Assembly: GCA_040754815.1 (NCBI GenBank)
Contig: JBFMBX010000004.1
Coordinates: 331,220-395,219, forward strand
From: Bellilinea sp040754815
Lineage (GTDB): Bacteria; Chloroflexota; Anaerolineae; Anaerolineales; Anaerolineaceae
DNA length: 64,000 bases
Direction: 5' to 3'
The notes below the pieces were generated by a model that saw only the letters and a list, made by a program, of their open reading frames with translations, was not told where the DNA came from and did not search any database. Positions within the stretch are counted from its first letter, which is position 1; every line of letters starts with the position of its first letter. Of the stretch, positions 18,637 to 26,769 are shown one piece after another. The position numbers were made by a program, and so were the translations under genes.

Positions 18637-19853
18637 GATTCATACGCTCCTTTCGTAATGCGGGTAATTCTCAGACTGTAGAGGGTTGCCAGAAAGAGCA
18701 TGATGAAAATCAGCACGGCAAAGGCGGTTGCCCTGCCGTAATTTTGTAATTGATAAATTTGCCGGTAAGCATACACCATCACAAATTCGGTCGCTCCGGG
18801 TGTATCCGCGCCCGCCAGCGGTCCTCCTGCGGTAATGGCATAGGCGGTACCGAACATTTGGAAAGCGGTGATCGAAGTCAGCACCGTGGCCGGCAGCACC
18901 GCAGGGCGGATCAATGGCAGGGTGATCCGCTGCAACTGAACCCACCAGTTAGCCCCATCCACCTCGGCCGCTTCGTACAACTCGACCGGTATGGATTGCA
19001 AAGCCCCAAGAATGGCAACCATAAAGAATGGATAAGAAAACCACAGATCGGCCAGCACCACTACACCAAACGCGCTCACCGGGTTTTGCAGCCAGATTGG
19101 CCCTTCAACTCCCAGTTGCGCCAGTAGCTGGTTGATGGTGCCCTGTTGTCGGAAGAAAAATTGCCACACCAAAGCCATGAGAATAGCCACAGAAGAGGCA
19201 CCCCACGGCACAAACAATGCCACGCGAAAGAAGGTCTTTCCTTTTAATCGCGTATCGTTCAAAATCAATGCCAGCGCCAGACCAAATACAAAGGTCAAAG
19301 GTACACGAATGGCAACGAACAAAATTGTCCGTAAAACGACCACAATAAACGGGCCGGTATTCATTAACTGATCAAATGCTGTGCGGATAGAGAGAACAAA
19401 TCCAAGGCCTATTACCAGCAGGATGGCAATCAACCATACCATCCCACCGGAAATTGGTCTGTCAATTTGTCTATCCAGCCTCCTGTTGACATATACTGCC
19501 CCAATTAACGGAACAAATGCCAGCAAAATTTTTCCTAATGCCAGTAAAGCCTCGGCAGAAAACAGCTTTCCCAGCAGTGTTTGATAGTTGGCAAATAACG
19601 GTTCCGCCAGACGGTACGGCGAACCCAATCCCCCTTGCGCATTTTCACGAAACTGTGGCCAGCACAATGGATCGAGGAGGCCGGTCAGAAAAACTTCACA
19701 ATCCGGTTTTGGTCGGAATTTATTCCGATTAGTGAAAGAAATATAGGTATTCAGCACAATGGGATATACGTTGAATACCAGTATCCCCAACATGGTTGGA
19801 AAGAGAAACAAAAAAATGGTCAGGCTTTTACGCGTTCCCTTCCAAGTGTTCAT
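18633..19853 (-). CDS. Maltose-type ABC transporter permease, MalF-like
   Basis: A 406-residue permease, longer than a typical 300-residue CUT1 MalF because of an inserted segment of about 100 residues between helix 1 and the core, which contains two further hydrophobic stretches (around SAEALLALGKILLAFVPL and GGMVWLIAILLVIGLGF). The EAA loop reads YEAAEVDGANWWVQLQ. GAGAGGAG lies upstream of the ATG. It works with the MalG-like and MalE-like proteins to import maltodextrins. A hairpin separates it from malE. Confidence 0.92.
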   Translation of the reverse strand: MNTWKGTRKSLTIFLFLFPTMLGILVFNVYPIVLNTYISFTNRNKFRPKPDCEVFLTGLLDPLCWPQFRENAQGGLGSPYRLAEPLFANYQTLLGKLFSAEALLALGKILLAFVPLIGAVYVNRRLDRQIDRPISGGMVWLIAILLVIGLGFVLSIRTAFDQLMNTGPFIVVVLRTILFVAIRVPLTFVFGLALALILNDTRLKGKTFFRVALFVPWGASSVAILMALVWQFFFRQQGTINQLLAQLGVEGPIWLQNPVSAFGVVVLADLWFSYPFFMVAILGALQSIPVELYEAAEVDGANWWVQLQRITLPLIRPAVLPATVLTSITAFQMFGTAYAITAGGPLAGADTPGATEFVMVYAYRQIYQLQNYGRATAFAVLIFIMLFLATLYSLRITRITKGAYES

Positions 19854-19897
19854 AACCGTCTCCTCTCTCCCGCTTCATTTCATTTCGGATAATTAGA

Positions 19898-19930
19898 ACA
19901 GGGAGAGCCATTTTTGCTGGCTCTCCCTGT
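19898..19930 (-). terminator. Intra-operon hairpin between malE and malF
   Basis: A perfect 13-base-pair stem (19898-19910 with 19918-19930) with a 7-base loop, 12 bases after the malE stop. Such attenuating or mRNA-stabilising hairpins commonly raise binding-protein expression above that of the permeases. No long T-tail on the minus strand, so read-through is expected. Confidence 0.7.
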
Positions 19931-19942
19931 ATGTACTGGAGA

Positions 19943-21265
19943 TTACTTCATACCTTCAACGGCTTCCAGAATTGCCGCCTGCGCTTCCGCCAGAGCGGTT
20001 TGCGGATCCTGAGCACCAGTCCAAATGGCAGCAGATGCGCGGCCGACCGGTCCCCATTGAGCAGAGGAGAAGGGCGAGGGCGACATCGGTACGCCGATGG
20101 CCAATGCCTTACCAAAACCAACCACTGCCGGCAGTTGAGCCACTTCGGGGTCTTCGATGGCAGCCTTTTGAGCCGGGATGGTCTTGTTGACCAACGCCAG
20201 TTTCTTCTGCACCTCGGCACTGGTGAAGTACTTCATCACATCCAGCGCAACCTCGGCCTTGCCGCGGTCAACGGCGTTCTTGCTCAGCATGAGGGTCTTG
20301 ATGCCCACGAAGGGTTTACCCATCGGAACGATGGTGTAGTCAATGCCCGCTTCTTCGATGCCGGCAATTGCCCACGGGCCGGTCCACCACATACCAACCT
20401 TGCCTTCCTGCAGAGCTGCGTTGCAGATATCATAGCTGTTTTCGGCCAGAGAGACTGCTTTGAGTTTAACCAGCCATTCCGCCGCAGCGAGGGCTTCGGG
20501 GGTATCCATGTAGGCATTGCCATCTTCATCCACATAAGCCGGCACACCAAAACCGAAGTAAATCGGCGACATGTGGTAGGCATCTTCCGCACCAAAACCC
20601 TGATTGCAGATTAGCGGGATACCCTTATCGGCATAGAACTTTTCGGCTTTCGCCAGCAAGTCGTCAAAGGCAAATGGATCGGTGGGCAGGTATTCTTCCG
20701 TCACCAAAGCCTTATTGGCAACCAGTGCAATACCTTCCATGGTTTCGGGCAGCGCCCAAATCTGATCCATCCAGGTCACGCCGTTGATACCCGATTCGGT
20801 GTAGACGCTTTCGAGGAAGGCCTGATCAATGCCAAATTCATTCAGGGCAACAATGTTACCCTGCAGTGCCTGTTCACCGATTTTGTCATTTGCCCAACCG
20901 ATGATGTCGGGACCCTCTCCAGCCGGAATTGCCACATTCAAGGCGTTGGCAACATCTTCGGGCTTGGAAAGGTCAATCTTGACATTGGGATGTTCGGCTT
21001 CGTAATCTTTGAAAGCCTGAGTAATGGCTTCCAGATATTTGCCATCCCACTGATGCCAGATGGTAATGGTTACCTGCTCGGCGGCGGGCTCAGCCGTGGG
21101 TTCTTCCGGTGCGGCTGTCGGTTCTTCCGGAGCAGTGGTCGGTTCCACCGGCGCGGTTGTAGGTTCTTCCGGCGCAGCGGTTGGAGTTGCTGCTGGCTGA
21201 CACGCTGCCAAAACAAACGAAGCGATCAGCAACACTACAATCAAGGGCAAGACTTTCTTGAACAT
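19943..21265 (-). CDS. Maltose/maltodextrin-binding lipoprotein, MalE-like
   Basis: A 440-residue extracytoplasmic solute-binding protein of family 1. The signal peptide ends in LAAC with Cys22. Residues about 24-68 are a low-complexity tether built from repeated EEPT and TTAP units rich in Pro, Thr, Ala and Glu, which would hold the domain away from the membrane. The mature domain begins with VTITIWHQWDG, typical of the family. AAGGAG precedes the ATG. Position after a ROK regulator and before two permeases and amylases points to maltodextrin or starch-derived oligosaccharides. Confidence 0.93.
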   Translation of the reverse strand: MFKKVLPLIVVLLIASFVLAACQPAATPTAAPEEPTTAPVEPTTAPEEPTAAPEEPTAEPAAEQVTITIWHQWDGKYLEAITQAFKDYEAEHPNVKIDLSKPEDVANALNVAIPAGEGPDIIGWANDKIGEQALQGNIVALNEFGIDQAFLESVYTESGINGVTWMDQIWALPETMEGIALVANKALVTEEYLPTDPFAFDDLLAKAEKFYADKGIPLICNQGFGAEDAYHMSPIYFGFGVPAYVDEDGNAYMDTPEALAAAEWLVKLKAVSLAENSYDICNAALQEGKVGMWWTGPWAIAGIEEAGIDYTIVPMGKPFVGIKTLMLSKNAVDRGKAEVALDVMKYFTSAEVQKKLALVNKTIPAQKAAIEDPEVAQLPAVVGFGKALAIGVPMSPSPFSSAQWGPVGRASAAIWTGAQDPQTALAEAQAAILEAVEGMK

Positions 21266-21297
21266 CTCTTTTCTCCTTCAAAAAGTTATGGGTTTAC

Positions 21298-21318
21298 GCC
21301 CTTTAATAAGGGCTTTTT
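21298..21318. other. Hairpin in the malE leader
   Basis: GCCCTT (21298-21303) pairs with AAGGGC (21308-21313) over a TAAT loop and is followed by five T on the plus strand. Read as RNA on the minus strand it lies 33 bases before malE and may be a leader structure. Read on the plus strand it has terminator form, but no plus-strand gene ends here. Confidence 0.4.
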
Positions 21319-21383
21319 CAACAAGGTTAGACGAAACTGCCCAAAATCCTCTTCTTTACCTGCGCACCACCTCCTCTCAAGAA

Positions 21384-22616
21384 TTATCTTGCTTCTGCCA
21401 AGCGATGTAAACTCAACGAAATTGCCTGTGCAACGGCGCCCATCGCCGATGAGCGCCTTCCTAACACCGCAGAAGTAATTGTAACCGCGCGTGAGGCGAC
21501 CTTCAAACTGCGTTGTTTGGCAATTTTACGTACCGGCTCTAACAGCAAATCACCAACTTGAGCCACTCCCCCACCAATGACGATTTTGGTGGGGTTGAAC
21601 AAATTGATCAAATTCGCCAGGGCGGTACCCAAATAATAACCCGCTTCCTCTACCAGTTTTTGAGAAAGATGATCGCCTTTGCGAGCCGCAGCAATCACAT
21701 CCATTACATTGATCGCCTCAATAGAAGGCAAATCGCTCAGCATCGTTCTTGCTCCGGCTTTAATGGCAAAAATCGCTTTTTGCGCAATTGCCCGGCCGCC
21801 TGCCAGGGCTTCCAAACAACCGCGATTTCCACAGGTACATAACGGCCCATTTTCTTCAATGGTGATGTGACCGATTTCACCCGCACATCCGGTCGTCCCA
21901 CGATAGATCTGTCCATCAAGCAATAACCCCGCGCCTATTCCGGTACCCACTTTTATATAAGCCAGATTGTCCACCCCCCGGCCAGCACCAAATGCCCACT
22001 CGCCCAAGGCTCCAAACTCTGCATCATTACCCAGTGTTACCGGACAGTGCCAGGTATTTTCCAGCCATTCTCGAATGGGAAAGAGGTCCCATCCCGGCAT
22101 AATCGGTGGGCCGCTGACCGTACCGGCATCCGTCACAATGGGGCCGGGCACACCCACCCCAACAGCAGTTACCCGATTCAGGGTCACACCCAACCCATCC
22201 AGCCAGTTTTGCATTAACCGGTCCACAAATGGCAGACATACCTTTGGCCCCGCTAAAATATCCAGCGGTTGTTCAATTTCATCAATGACATGGGCAAGAT
22301 AATCTGCCAGCAACAATGTTACATGAGTTGCCCCAATATCAACGCCAACCACCAGCCCACCCTGAGGGTTGATTTCAAGAGCAATGGATCGCCGTCCTCG
22401 CCTCACTTTTCCATTGGATTCACGCACCAGACCAGCCTTGATTAAATCCCCAACAATGGCTGTGACGGCGGCGCGGGTTAACCCCAGTTCACGTGAGAGT
22501 TCAATCCTTGAAATTCCGCCTGGACTTAAGCGAATCAAGTCCAGCGCCACATGTTTGTTAAGATTCTTAACACTTGTTTTGGGGACTTGCCAAAATGTGG
22601 TGTCCAAATCGGGCAT
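21384..22616 (-). CDS. ROK-family transcriptional repressor of the alpha-glucan operon
   Basis: A 410-residue NagC/XylR/Mlc-type regulator. An N-terminal winged helix (SRIELSRELGLTRAAVTAIV) is followed by a sugar-kinase-fold sensor with VVGVDIGATHVTLLLAD, the zinc motif CTCGNRGCLEA and IVIGGGV near the C-terminus. It probably binds the operon promoter and is released by a sugar ligand. An ATG also exists at 22640, but a consensus promoter has its -10 overlapping that codon, so a transcript from it would begin about 18 bases before the ATG at 22616, which has GGGAG just upstream. I therefore prefer 22616; the spacing is short (2 bases) and a TTG at 22607 is a further option. Confidence 0.9.
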   Translation of the reverse strand: MPDLDTTFWQVPKTSVKNLNKHVALDLIRLSPGGISRIELSRELGLTRAAVTAIVGDLIKAGLVRESNGKVRRGRRSIALEINPQGGLVVGVDIGATHVTLLLADYLAHVIDEIEQPLDILAGPKVCLPFVDRLMQNWLDGLGVTLNRVTAVGVGVPGPIVTDAGTVSGPPIMPGWDLFPIREWLENTWHCPVTLGNDAEFGALGEWAFGAGRGVDNLAYIKVGTGIGAGLLLDGQIYRGTTGCAGEIGHITIEENGPLCTCGNRGCLEALAGGRAIAQKAIFAIKAGARTMLSDLPSIEAINVMDVIAAARKGDHLSQKLVEEAGYYLGTALANLINLFNPTKIVIGGGVAQVGDLLLEPVRKIAKQRSLKVASRAVTITSAVLGRRSSAMGAVAQAISLSLHRLAEAR

Positions 22617-22638
22617 TTCTCCCAGAAATTTGTCAAGC

Positions 22639-22666
22639 ATTATAACGGGTTTTACGGTTATGTCAA
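22639..22666 (-). promoter_or_regulatory. Consensus promoter of the ROK gene and alpha-glucan operon
   Basis: The minus strand carries TTGACA (22661-22666), a 16-base spacer and TATAAT (22639-22644). TGTCAAG occurs on the plus strand at 22631 and again at 22661, exactly 30 bases apart, and GTTACTTAAC lies at 22667-22676; these repeats flank the core promoter and could be regulator half-sites. Confidence 0.7.
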
Positions 22667-22748
22667 GTTACTTAACAATACAGGGGAGGGAAGACAATAA
22701 ACAGCGGCTTGTTTACACAAGATTATATCATGCCAGAACCATTTCGAT

Positions 22749-22754
22749 TATAAT
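22749..22754 (+). promoter_or_regulatory. -10 box directly before lipM (candidate leaderless transcript)
   Basis: A perfect TATAAT ends 7 bases before the ATG at 22762. Transcription would begin at about the start codon. No Shine-Dalgarno sequence is present, which agrees with a leaderless mRNA. No convincing -35 box. Confidence 0.45.
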
Positions 22755-22761
22755 TTGCATC

Positions 22762-23589
22762 ATGTTTCCCAAAACAACCTGGCGCTTAATTAAAAATCCA
22801 CCGGCTTCAGGGGCCTGGAACATGGCGCTGGATGAAGCCATTCTTCAATTAACTGCTGCTGGAAAAACTTTACCGGCATTGCGTTTATATGCCTGGCAGC
22901 CGGCCTGTCTTTCACTGGGATATGCCCAGCCTATCAGCGATGTCAATTTCCAGAACCTGCTTGAAAACGGCTGGGAACTGGTACGCCGTCCCACCGGCGG
23001 AAGGGCTATTTTACATACCGATGAACTGACCTATGCTGTCATTGCGCCCCAGGATGAGCCTCGTGTGGCCGGCACCATATTGGAAAGTTACCGCCGCCTT
23101 TCGACCGCTCTTGTTTCAGCGTTGAGGCTCTTGAATCTGCCGGCTACCGCAGATAAAGAATACCCCCTGCCCGAAGGCAGCCAGCCAAACGCAGCGGTGT
23201 GTTTCGAGGTACCCTCAAATTATGAAATCACGGTCAACGGAAAAAAATTGATCGGCAGTGCGCAGGCCAGAAGGTACAAAGGCGTTCTTCAACACGGCTC
23301 TCTGCCGCTCTATGGTGACCTGACGCGCATCACTCATGCTTTGCGTTTTGAAAGCGAAGCCGAACGAAAACAAGCCGCTCAACGCTTATTGGATCACGCA
23401 ACCACGGTAGAAATGGTACTGGGTAGAGTGATCAGCTGGGAACAGGCCGCCCAGGCTTTTCAAACCGCTTTTAGTGAGGTACTGAACATCGAATTTATCG
23501 AAACTCAACCAGAAACGGAAGAGATTGCCTGCGCAGAAGATTTGTTTTTGCAAAAATACGCCCATCCATCGTGGACGGAGCGGCTATAA
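22762..23589 (+). CDS. lipM: Octanoyltransferase LipM-like (lipoate biosynthesis)
   Basis: A 275-residue biotin/lipoate transferase-fold enzyme. Signatures are RRPTGGRAILH (75-85), Cys147 in AVCFEVPSNYE and GKKLIGSAQARRYKGVLQHGS with the conserved lysine K162. A cysteine at this place in a C-F-x-x-P-S context is typical of Bacillus LipM, which moves octanoate from acyl carrier protein to GcvH, and not of lipoate-protein ligase LplA. Length matches LipM (about 278). GcvH is the H protein partner of the GcvT module encoded at 2480-5608, so the two may serve the same glycine-cleavage system. I rejected a longer frame from 22369, which overlaps the ROK gene. The alternative is a lipoate ligase. 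Confidence 0.85.
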   Translation: MFPKTTWRLIKNPPASGAWNMALDEAILQLTAAGKTLPALRLYAWQPACLSLGYAQPISDVNFQNLLENGWELVRRPTGGRAILHTDELTYAVIAPQDEPRVAGTILESYRRLSTALVSALRLLNLPATADKEYPLPEGSQPNAAVCFEVPSNYEITVNGKKLIGSAQARRYKGVLQHGSLPLYGDLTRITHALRFESEAERKQAAQRLLDHATTVEMVLGRVISWEQAAQAFQTAFSEVLNIEFIETQPETEEIACAEDLFLQKYAHPSWTERL

Positions 23590-23604
23590 GCCATTCGGCT
23601 CAAT

Positions 23605-24282
23605 TCACTCAACAAAGATCACATCGGCATATCCAAGGCTGCGGAATAAACGACTCAAGTATGATTCGGCATTTAATTGTGCCCAATTCAAGATGCCGTC
23701 AGCAAGCGCAGCCTTTTCAATTTCCCGCACAGCCGCCTGACGAGCCAGTGTTTCCAATTGAATTTCGCCTCTCCGTAATATGCCCGTTTCACGGTCATAA
23801 ACATAAGAAAGGTCATTATCCAGCGTGGTCAGGAAAATTTCCGCCTCAGGTAATCGCACATATAAAATTCCGTTTTCAACCCACAAATCTTCGGGTTTCA
23901 ATTTCTCCAAATCCACCCCTGCTATGACCTTCCCATGAGCGACAAAGAGTAATTTATCCCCAAAAAGGAAACTCAATTCACCCTGTCCAGCCTCAGCCGT
24001 GATGATTTTTTCCATCGAGTACTGGGCAGTTTCCAGCCGTGCCAAAGATCGGATTTCATGGATGATGGTGACCGGGTCGGGTATAACCGTTGGTGTGGGG
24101 TTGAACAAAAGCGCCGATTGGGTAGCGAGCACATCTCGCACCTGTTCAATCGGCTGCATGGCTTGCTGTGTAGTATTGCGCACCACTGCAACCAGAACCA
24201 CCACCGCCAGCCCAAAGAACAGAACCAGCGAGAGAAAAACAAAAACTACAATCCGTAATAGAGAACTTCCCTTCATCACCAT
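23605..24282 (-). CDS. DUF4230 membrane-anchored protein
   Basis: A 225-residue protein with one strong N-terminal membrane helix (about 9-33) and an extracytoplasmic domain that resembles DUF4230, including SLARLETAQYSMEKI and LWVENGILYVRLPEAE. The function of the family is unknown. It lies 15 bases from the convergent lipM gene with no terminator between, and is divergent from the PhnD-like gene. Start could be 24282 or 24276; no clear ribosome site for either. Confidence 0.8.
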   Translation of the reverse strand: MVMKGSSLLRIVVFVFLSLVLFFGLAVVVLVAVVRNTTQQAMQPIEQVRDVLATQSALLFNPTPTVIPDPVTIIHEIRSLARLETAQYSMEKIITAEAGQGELSFLFGDKLLFVAHGKVIAGVDLEKLKPEDLWVENGILYVRLPEAEIFLTTLDNDLSYVYDRETGILRRGEIQLETLARQAAVREIEKAALADGILNWAQLNAESYLSRLFRSLGYADVIFVE

Positions 24283-24318
24283 GTCAATCTCAATTTCTGG
24301 AAAATCCTTAACTGAGAT

Positions 24319-24324
24319 TATAAT
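24319..24324 (+). promoter_or_regulatory. -10 box upstream of the PhnD-like gene
   Basis: TATAAT at 24319-24324 would start RNA near 24331, leaving a leader of about 25 bases that contains the GGAG site at 24342-24345. No good -35 box is visible. Confidence 0.4.
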
Positions 24325-24355
24325 CTATATACCCGCCTGCTGGAGATTAAACCCC

Positions 24356-25414
24356 GTGTTTCAATCCCTCAGATCGAAAAAACGAACCTCAACTTTCATT
24401 CTCCTTTTGGGAATTTGGCTGGTCGCATTACTGGCCGCCTGTAATATTCGGCCCGCAGAGACCCCTACACCCTCTCTTACCGCCGAAACGACGCTCTTCA
24501 ACACCCCCACCCCAACCCCCGCACCCCTCGGCAGCGAGACGAACCCCATCCGCATTGCATTTCTGGAAGAGGGTGAACCAACCGGCGATGCTGAAACTGC
24601 CCGCCAGGAAATCAGCCAGTACCTTGCCGAAACTACCGGTTACAACTTTGACATTGCAGTTTTTGAAGATCCTGCCGATCTGATCAACGCCTTCAAAGAA
24701 CAGGAAATTCACCTCGGCTGGCTGCAACCGCTAACTTATATCCATGCCCACGATCGAGGGTGGGTAACCGTAGGGTTACTGATCAATCATTTTGGTACTT
24801 TTTATTATGGCAGCCAGTTTTTAGCCAATGTCGAAAGCGGTTTCATTTCCTACTTTGACCCTCTCGCCAATGCCAGCACCGCCGACGCTCAAACTGCCCT
24901 ATCCCAGCTCAACGGCTATCGGCCTTGCTGGGTTGAACCCGGCTCAATTTCCGGTTATATTCTGCCTTCTGGAATATTGAATCAACTAAATATCGAAACC
25001 CAGCCGGGGGTTTATTCTCAAACTCATCCGGCAGTGATTCGCTCCCTCTACATCAAAGGAATTTGTGATTTTGGAGTAACCTTTTCAATTTCGGGGGATC
25101 CACGGACATCCAGTCAGGTCATCAACGATTTACCCGATGCCCCGCAACGAGTGATTATTTTATGGCAAACCAACCCCGATATTCCAAACCTTAACCTTTC
25201 CTATTCCACCGTCGTGAGCGAATCTCAAATCAAGCAAATTAATTCAGCCTTGATGGATTTTGTTGAAACCATTGACGGAAAACGCCGATTGACTCAGGCC
25301 TTGAATGATTACGATGTGCAGGATTTGCAAATCGTGGATGATTCGGTATATGATCCACTTCGTTCTGCTGTCCGCTGGTCAGGCATTGACATTTTGGAAT
25401 GGCTCGGCCGCTAA
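24356..25414 (+). CDS. PhnD-like phosphate/phosphonate-type substrate-binding lipoprotein
   Basis: A 352-residue binding protein of the phosphate/phosphite/phosphonate (PhnD, periplasmic-binding type 3) family. The start is GTG at 24356, preceded by GGAG, because this gives a proper signal peptide (LLLGIWLVALLAAC) with lipobox Cys29; an ATG much further upstream at 23999 lies inside the opposite gene. A Pro/Thr tether follows the Cys. The core has NPIRIAFLEEGE, YLAETTGYNFDIAVFED and IHLGWLQPLTYIHA, typical of the family. No permease or ATPase gene is adjacent, so it is an orphan component; its ligand is unknown. Confidence 0.85.
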   Translation: MFQSLRSKKRTSTFILLLGIWLVALLAACNIRPAETPTPSLTAETTLFNTPTPTPAPLGSETNPIRIAFLEEGEPTGDAETARQEISQYLAETTGYNFDIAVFEDPADLINAFKEQEIHLGWLQPLTYIHAHDRGWVTVGLLINHFGTFYYGSQFLANVESGFISYFDPLANASTADAQTALSQLNGYRPCWVEPGSISGYILPSGILNQLNIETQPGVYSQTHPAVIRSLYIKGICDFGVTFSISGDPRTSSQVINDLPDAPQRVIILWQTNPDIPNLNLSYSTVVSESQIKQINSALMDFVETIDGKRRLTQALNDYDVQDLQIVDDSVYDPLRSAVRWSGIDILEWLGR

Positions 25415-25491
25415 TTTGAGATGCAACTGGTATGAACCTTGTACGGTCTGATATCATTAAGCCCCCTATCGGTGCATGGTAAAATCCTTCC

Positions 25492-26181
25492 ATGCTGAAG
25501 AAAATTCTCATGCTCATCCTTCGTTTCTTTCTATTCAGCGGGCTTGCCCTCGTTTTAGGATTGGGAATACCCAACCTCATTGCCGAATGGTATGCCCGTT
25601 CCCGCCAGTTTCAAGTTAATCAATCCCCATCGGCACCGGTGGCAATTGTGTTTGGCGCAGGTCTTTCGCGCGATGGACAGCCTTCCCCCGTTCTGCGCGA
25701 TCGGGTAGCCACTGCAGCGCAATTGTATTTTGACGGTAAGGTTCAAAAACTTTTGATGAGCGGTGATAATCGCTTCCTTGATTACAACGAACCCGGAGCA
25801 ATGAAACGATACGCCCTGTCTTTAGGGATACCGGAGGAAGACATCGTTTTGGACTATGCCGGACGCCGAACCTATGATACCTGTTATCGCGCCCGTTACA
25901 TTTTTGGAGTCCAGCAAGCCATACTGGTCACTCAACAGTTCCACCTGCCGCGCGCCATTTTCACCTGCAATAATCTGGGCATCGAAGCAGTGGGTGTCAT
26001 TGCCGATCAACGAAGGTATAGTCAATACGCCCACCGTTTCTGGCGATTTCGCGAAATTCCAGCCACGGCTATGGCTTTCGTAGAAGTATTTATCACCCGT
26101 CCCCTGCCTGTATTGGGGGAGCCGGAACCCATTTTTGGCTTATCCGATGAATCTTCCTCGCAGGAGCAATCTCACCAATGA
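25492..26181 (+). CDS. SanA/YdcF-like DUF218 protein
   Basis: A 229-residue protein with one N-terminal membrane helix (about 4-30) and a DUF218 domain showing VAIVFGAGLSRDGQPSP, LMSGDN, the YDTCYRARYIFG helix and VTQQFHLPRA. It is closest to the SanA (vancomycin-sensitivity) branch, thought to act at the cell envelope with an unknown reaction. It overlaps the next gene by 4 bases (ATGA), so both are translated together. No ribosome site is obvious. Confidence 0.87.
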   Translation: MLKKILMLILRFFLFSGLALVLGLGIPNLIAEWYARSRQFQVNQSPSAPVAIVFGAGLSRDGQPSPVLRDRVATAAQLYFDGKVQKLLMSGDNRFLDYNEPGAMKRYALSLGIPEEDIVLDYAGRRTYDTCYRARYIFGVQQAILVTQQFHLPRAIFTCNNLGIEAVGVIADQRRYSQYAHRFWRFREIPATAMAFVEVFITRPLPVLGEPEPIFGLSDESSSQEQSHQ

Positions 26182-26750
26182 ATCGCGAACAGGCTTTTCA
26201 AATTGTCAGGCAATACGTCAAAAGCCAGAATCTAATCAATCACATGCTGGCAGTTGAAGCAGCCATGCAATTCTATGCCGAATTGCACAAGCAGGATGTT
26301 GAGTTATGGCGTGTAACCGGCCTGTTGCACGACTTTGACTGGGAAATTCACCCCACACTGGAAGAACACCCGCAAGCCGGCGCCCCCATTCTGCGTCAAT
26401 ACGGCGTCCCGGAAGAAATTATCCGCGCCATACTCAGCCACGCCGATCACACGGGGGTGCCGCGCCAAACTCTGATGGAAAAAGCCCTCTATGCCTGCGA
26501 TGAAATCACCGGCCTGATCACTGCTGTCGCGCTGGTTCGTCCGTCGCGCTCGCTTTACGATTTGACATCTTCCTCAGTAAAGAAAAAATGGAAAGACCGC
26601 GCTTTTGCCGCCGGCGCAAACCGGGAAGAAATTGCACGCGGTGCCGAAGAATTTGGAGTGGAATTATGGCAGCACGTGGATAATGTAATCCTTGCCATGC
26701 GCAAAATTGCCCCCCAACTGGGTTTGGAGGGCAATTTGAAGGGTCAATGA
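26178..26750 (+). CDS. HD-domain phosphohydrolase-like protein (HDIG type)
   Basis: A 190-residue protein with the metal-binding HD pattern: His in MLAVEAAM context, HD in GLLHDFDWEIHP, a later His in EEHPQAGAPIL, ILSHAD and the terminal Asp in ACDEITGL. Such small stand-alone HD proteins hydrolyse phosphate esters of unknown identity. It is coupled to the SanA-like gene and ends 20 bases before the next gene. Confidence 0.87.
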   Translation: MNREQAFQIVRQYVKSQNLINHMLAVEAAMQFYAELHKQDVELWRVTGLLHDFDWEIHPTLEEHPQAGAPILRQYGVPEEIIRAILSHADHTGVPRQTLMEKALYACDEITGLITAVALVRPSRSLYDLTSSSVKKKWKDRAFAAGANREEIARGAEEFGVELWQHVDNVILAMRKIAPQLGLEGNLKGQ

Positions 26751-26769
26751 TCGTTTTGTGGAGGTTATC

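Noticed and set aside
21062..21195. Repeated GGTTCTTCCGG-type units as a DNA repeat element
   Set aside because: They encode the Pro/Thr/Ala/Glu tether of the MalE-like lipoprotein and are in frame; a protein linker explains them.
21298..21318. A plus-strand transcription terminator in the malE leader
   Set aside because: The shape fits, but no plus-strand gene precedes it within 20 kb other than genes that end far away; recorded as a leader hairpin instead.
22369..22761. A 131-residue N-terminal extension of the LipM-like protein
   Set aside because: It overlaps the ROK gene and its promoter on the other strand and has no similarity to lipoate enzymes; the conserved fold begins at the ATG at 22762.
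23999..24355. An upstream extension of the PhnD-like lipoprotein
   Set aside because: It lies antisense within the DUF4230 gene and would place the signal peptide and lipobox deep inside the protein.
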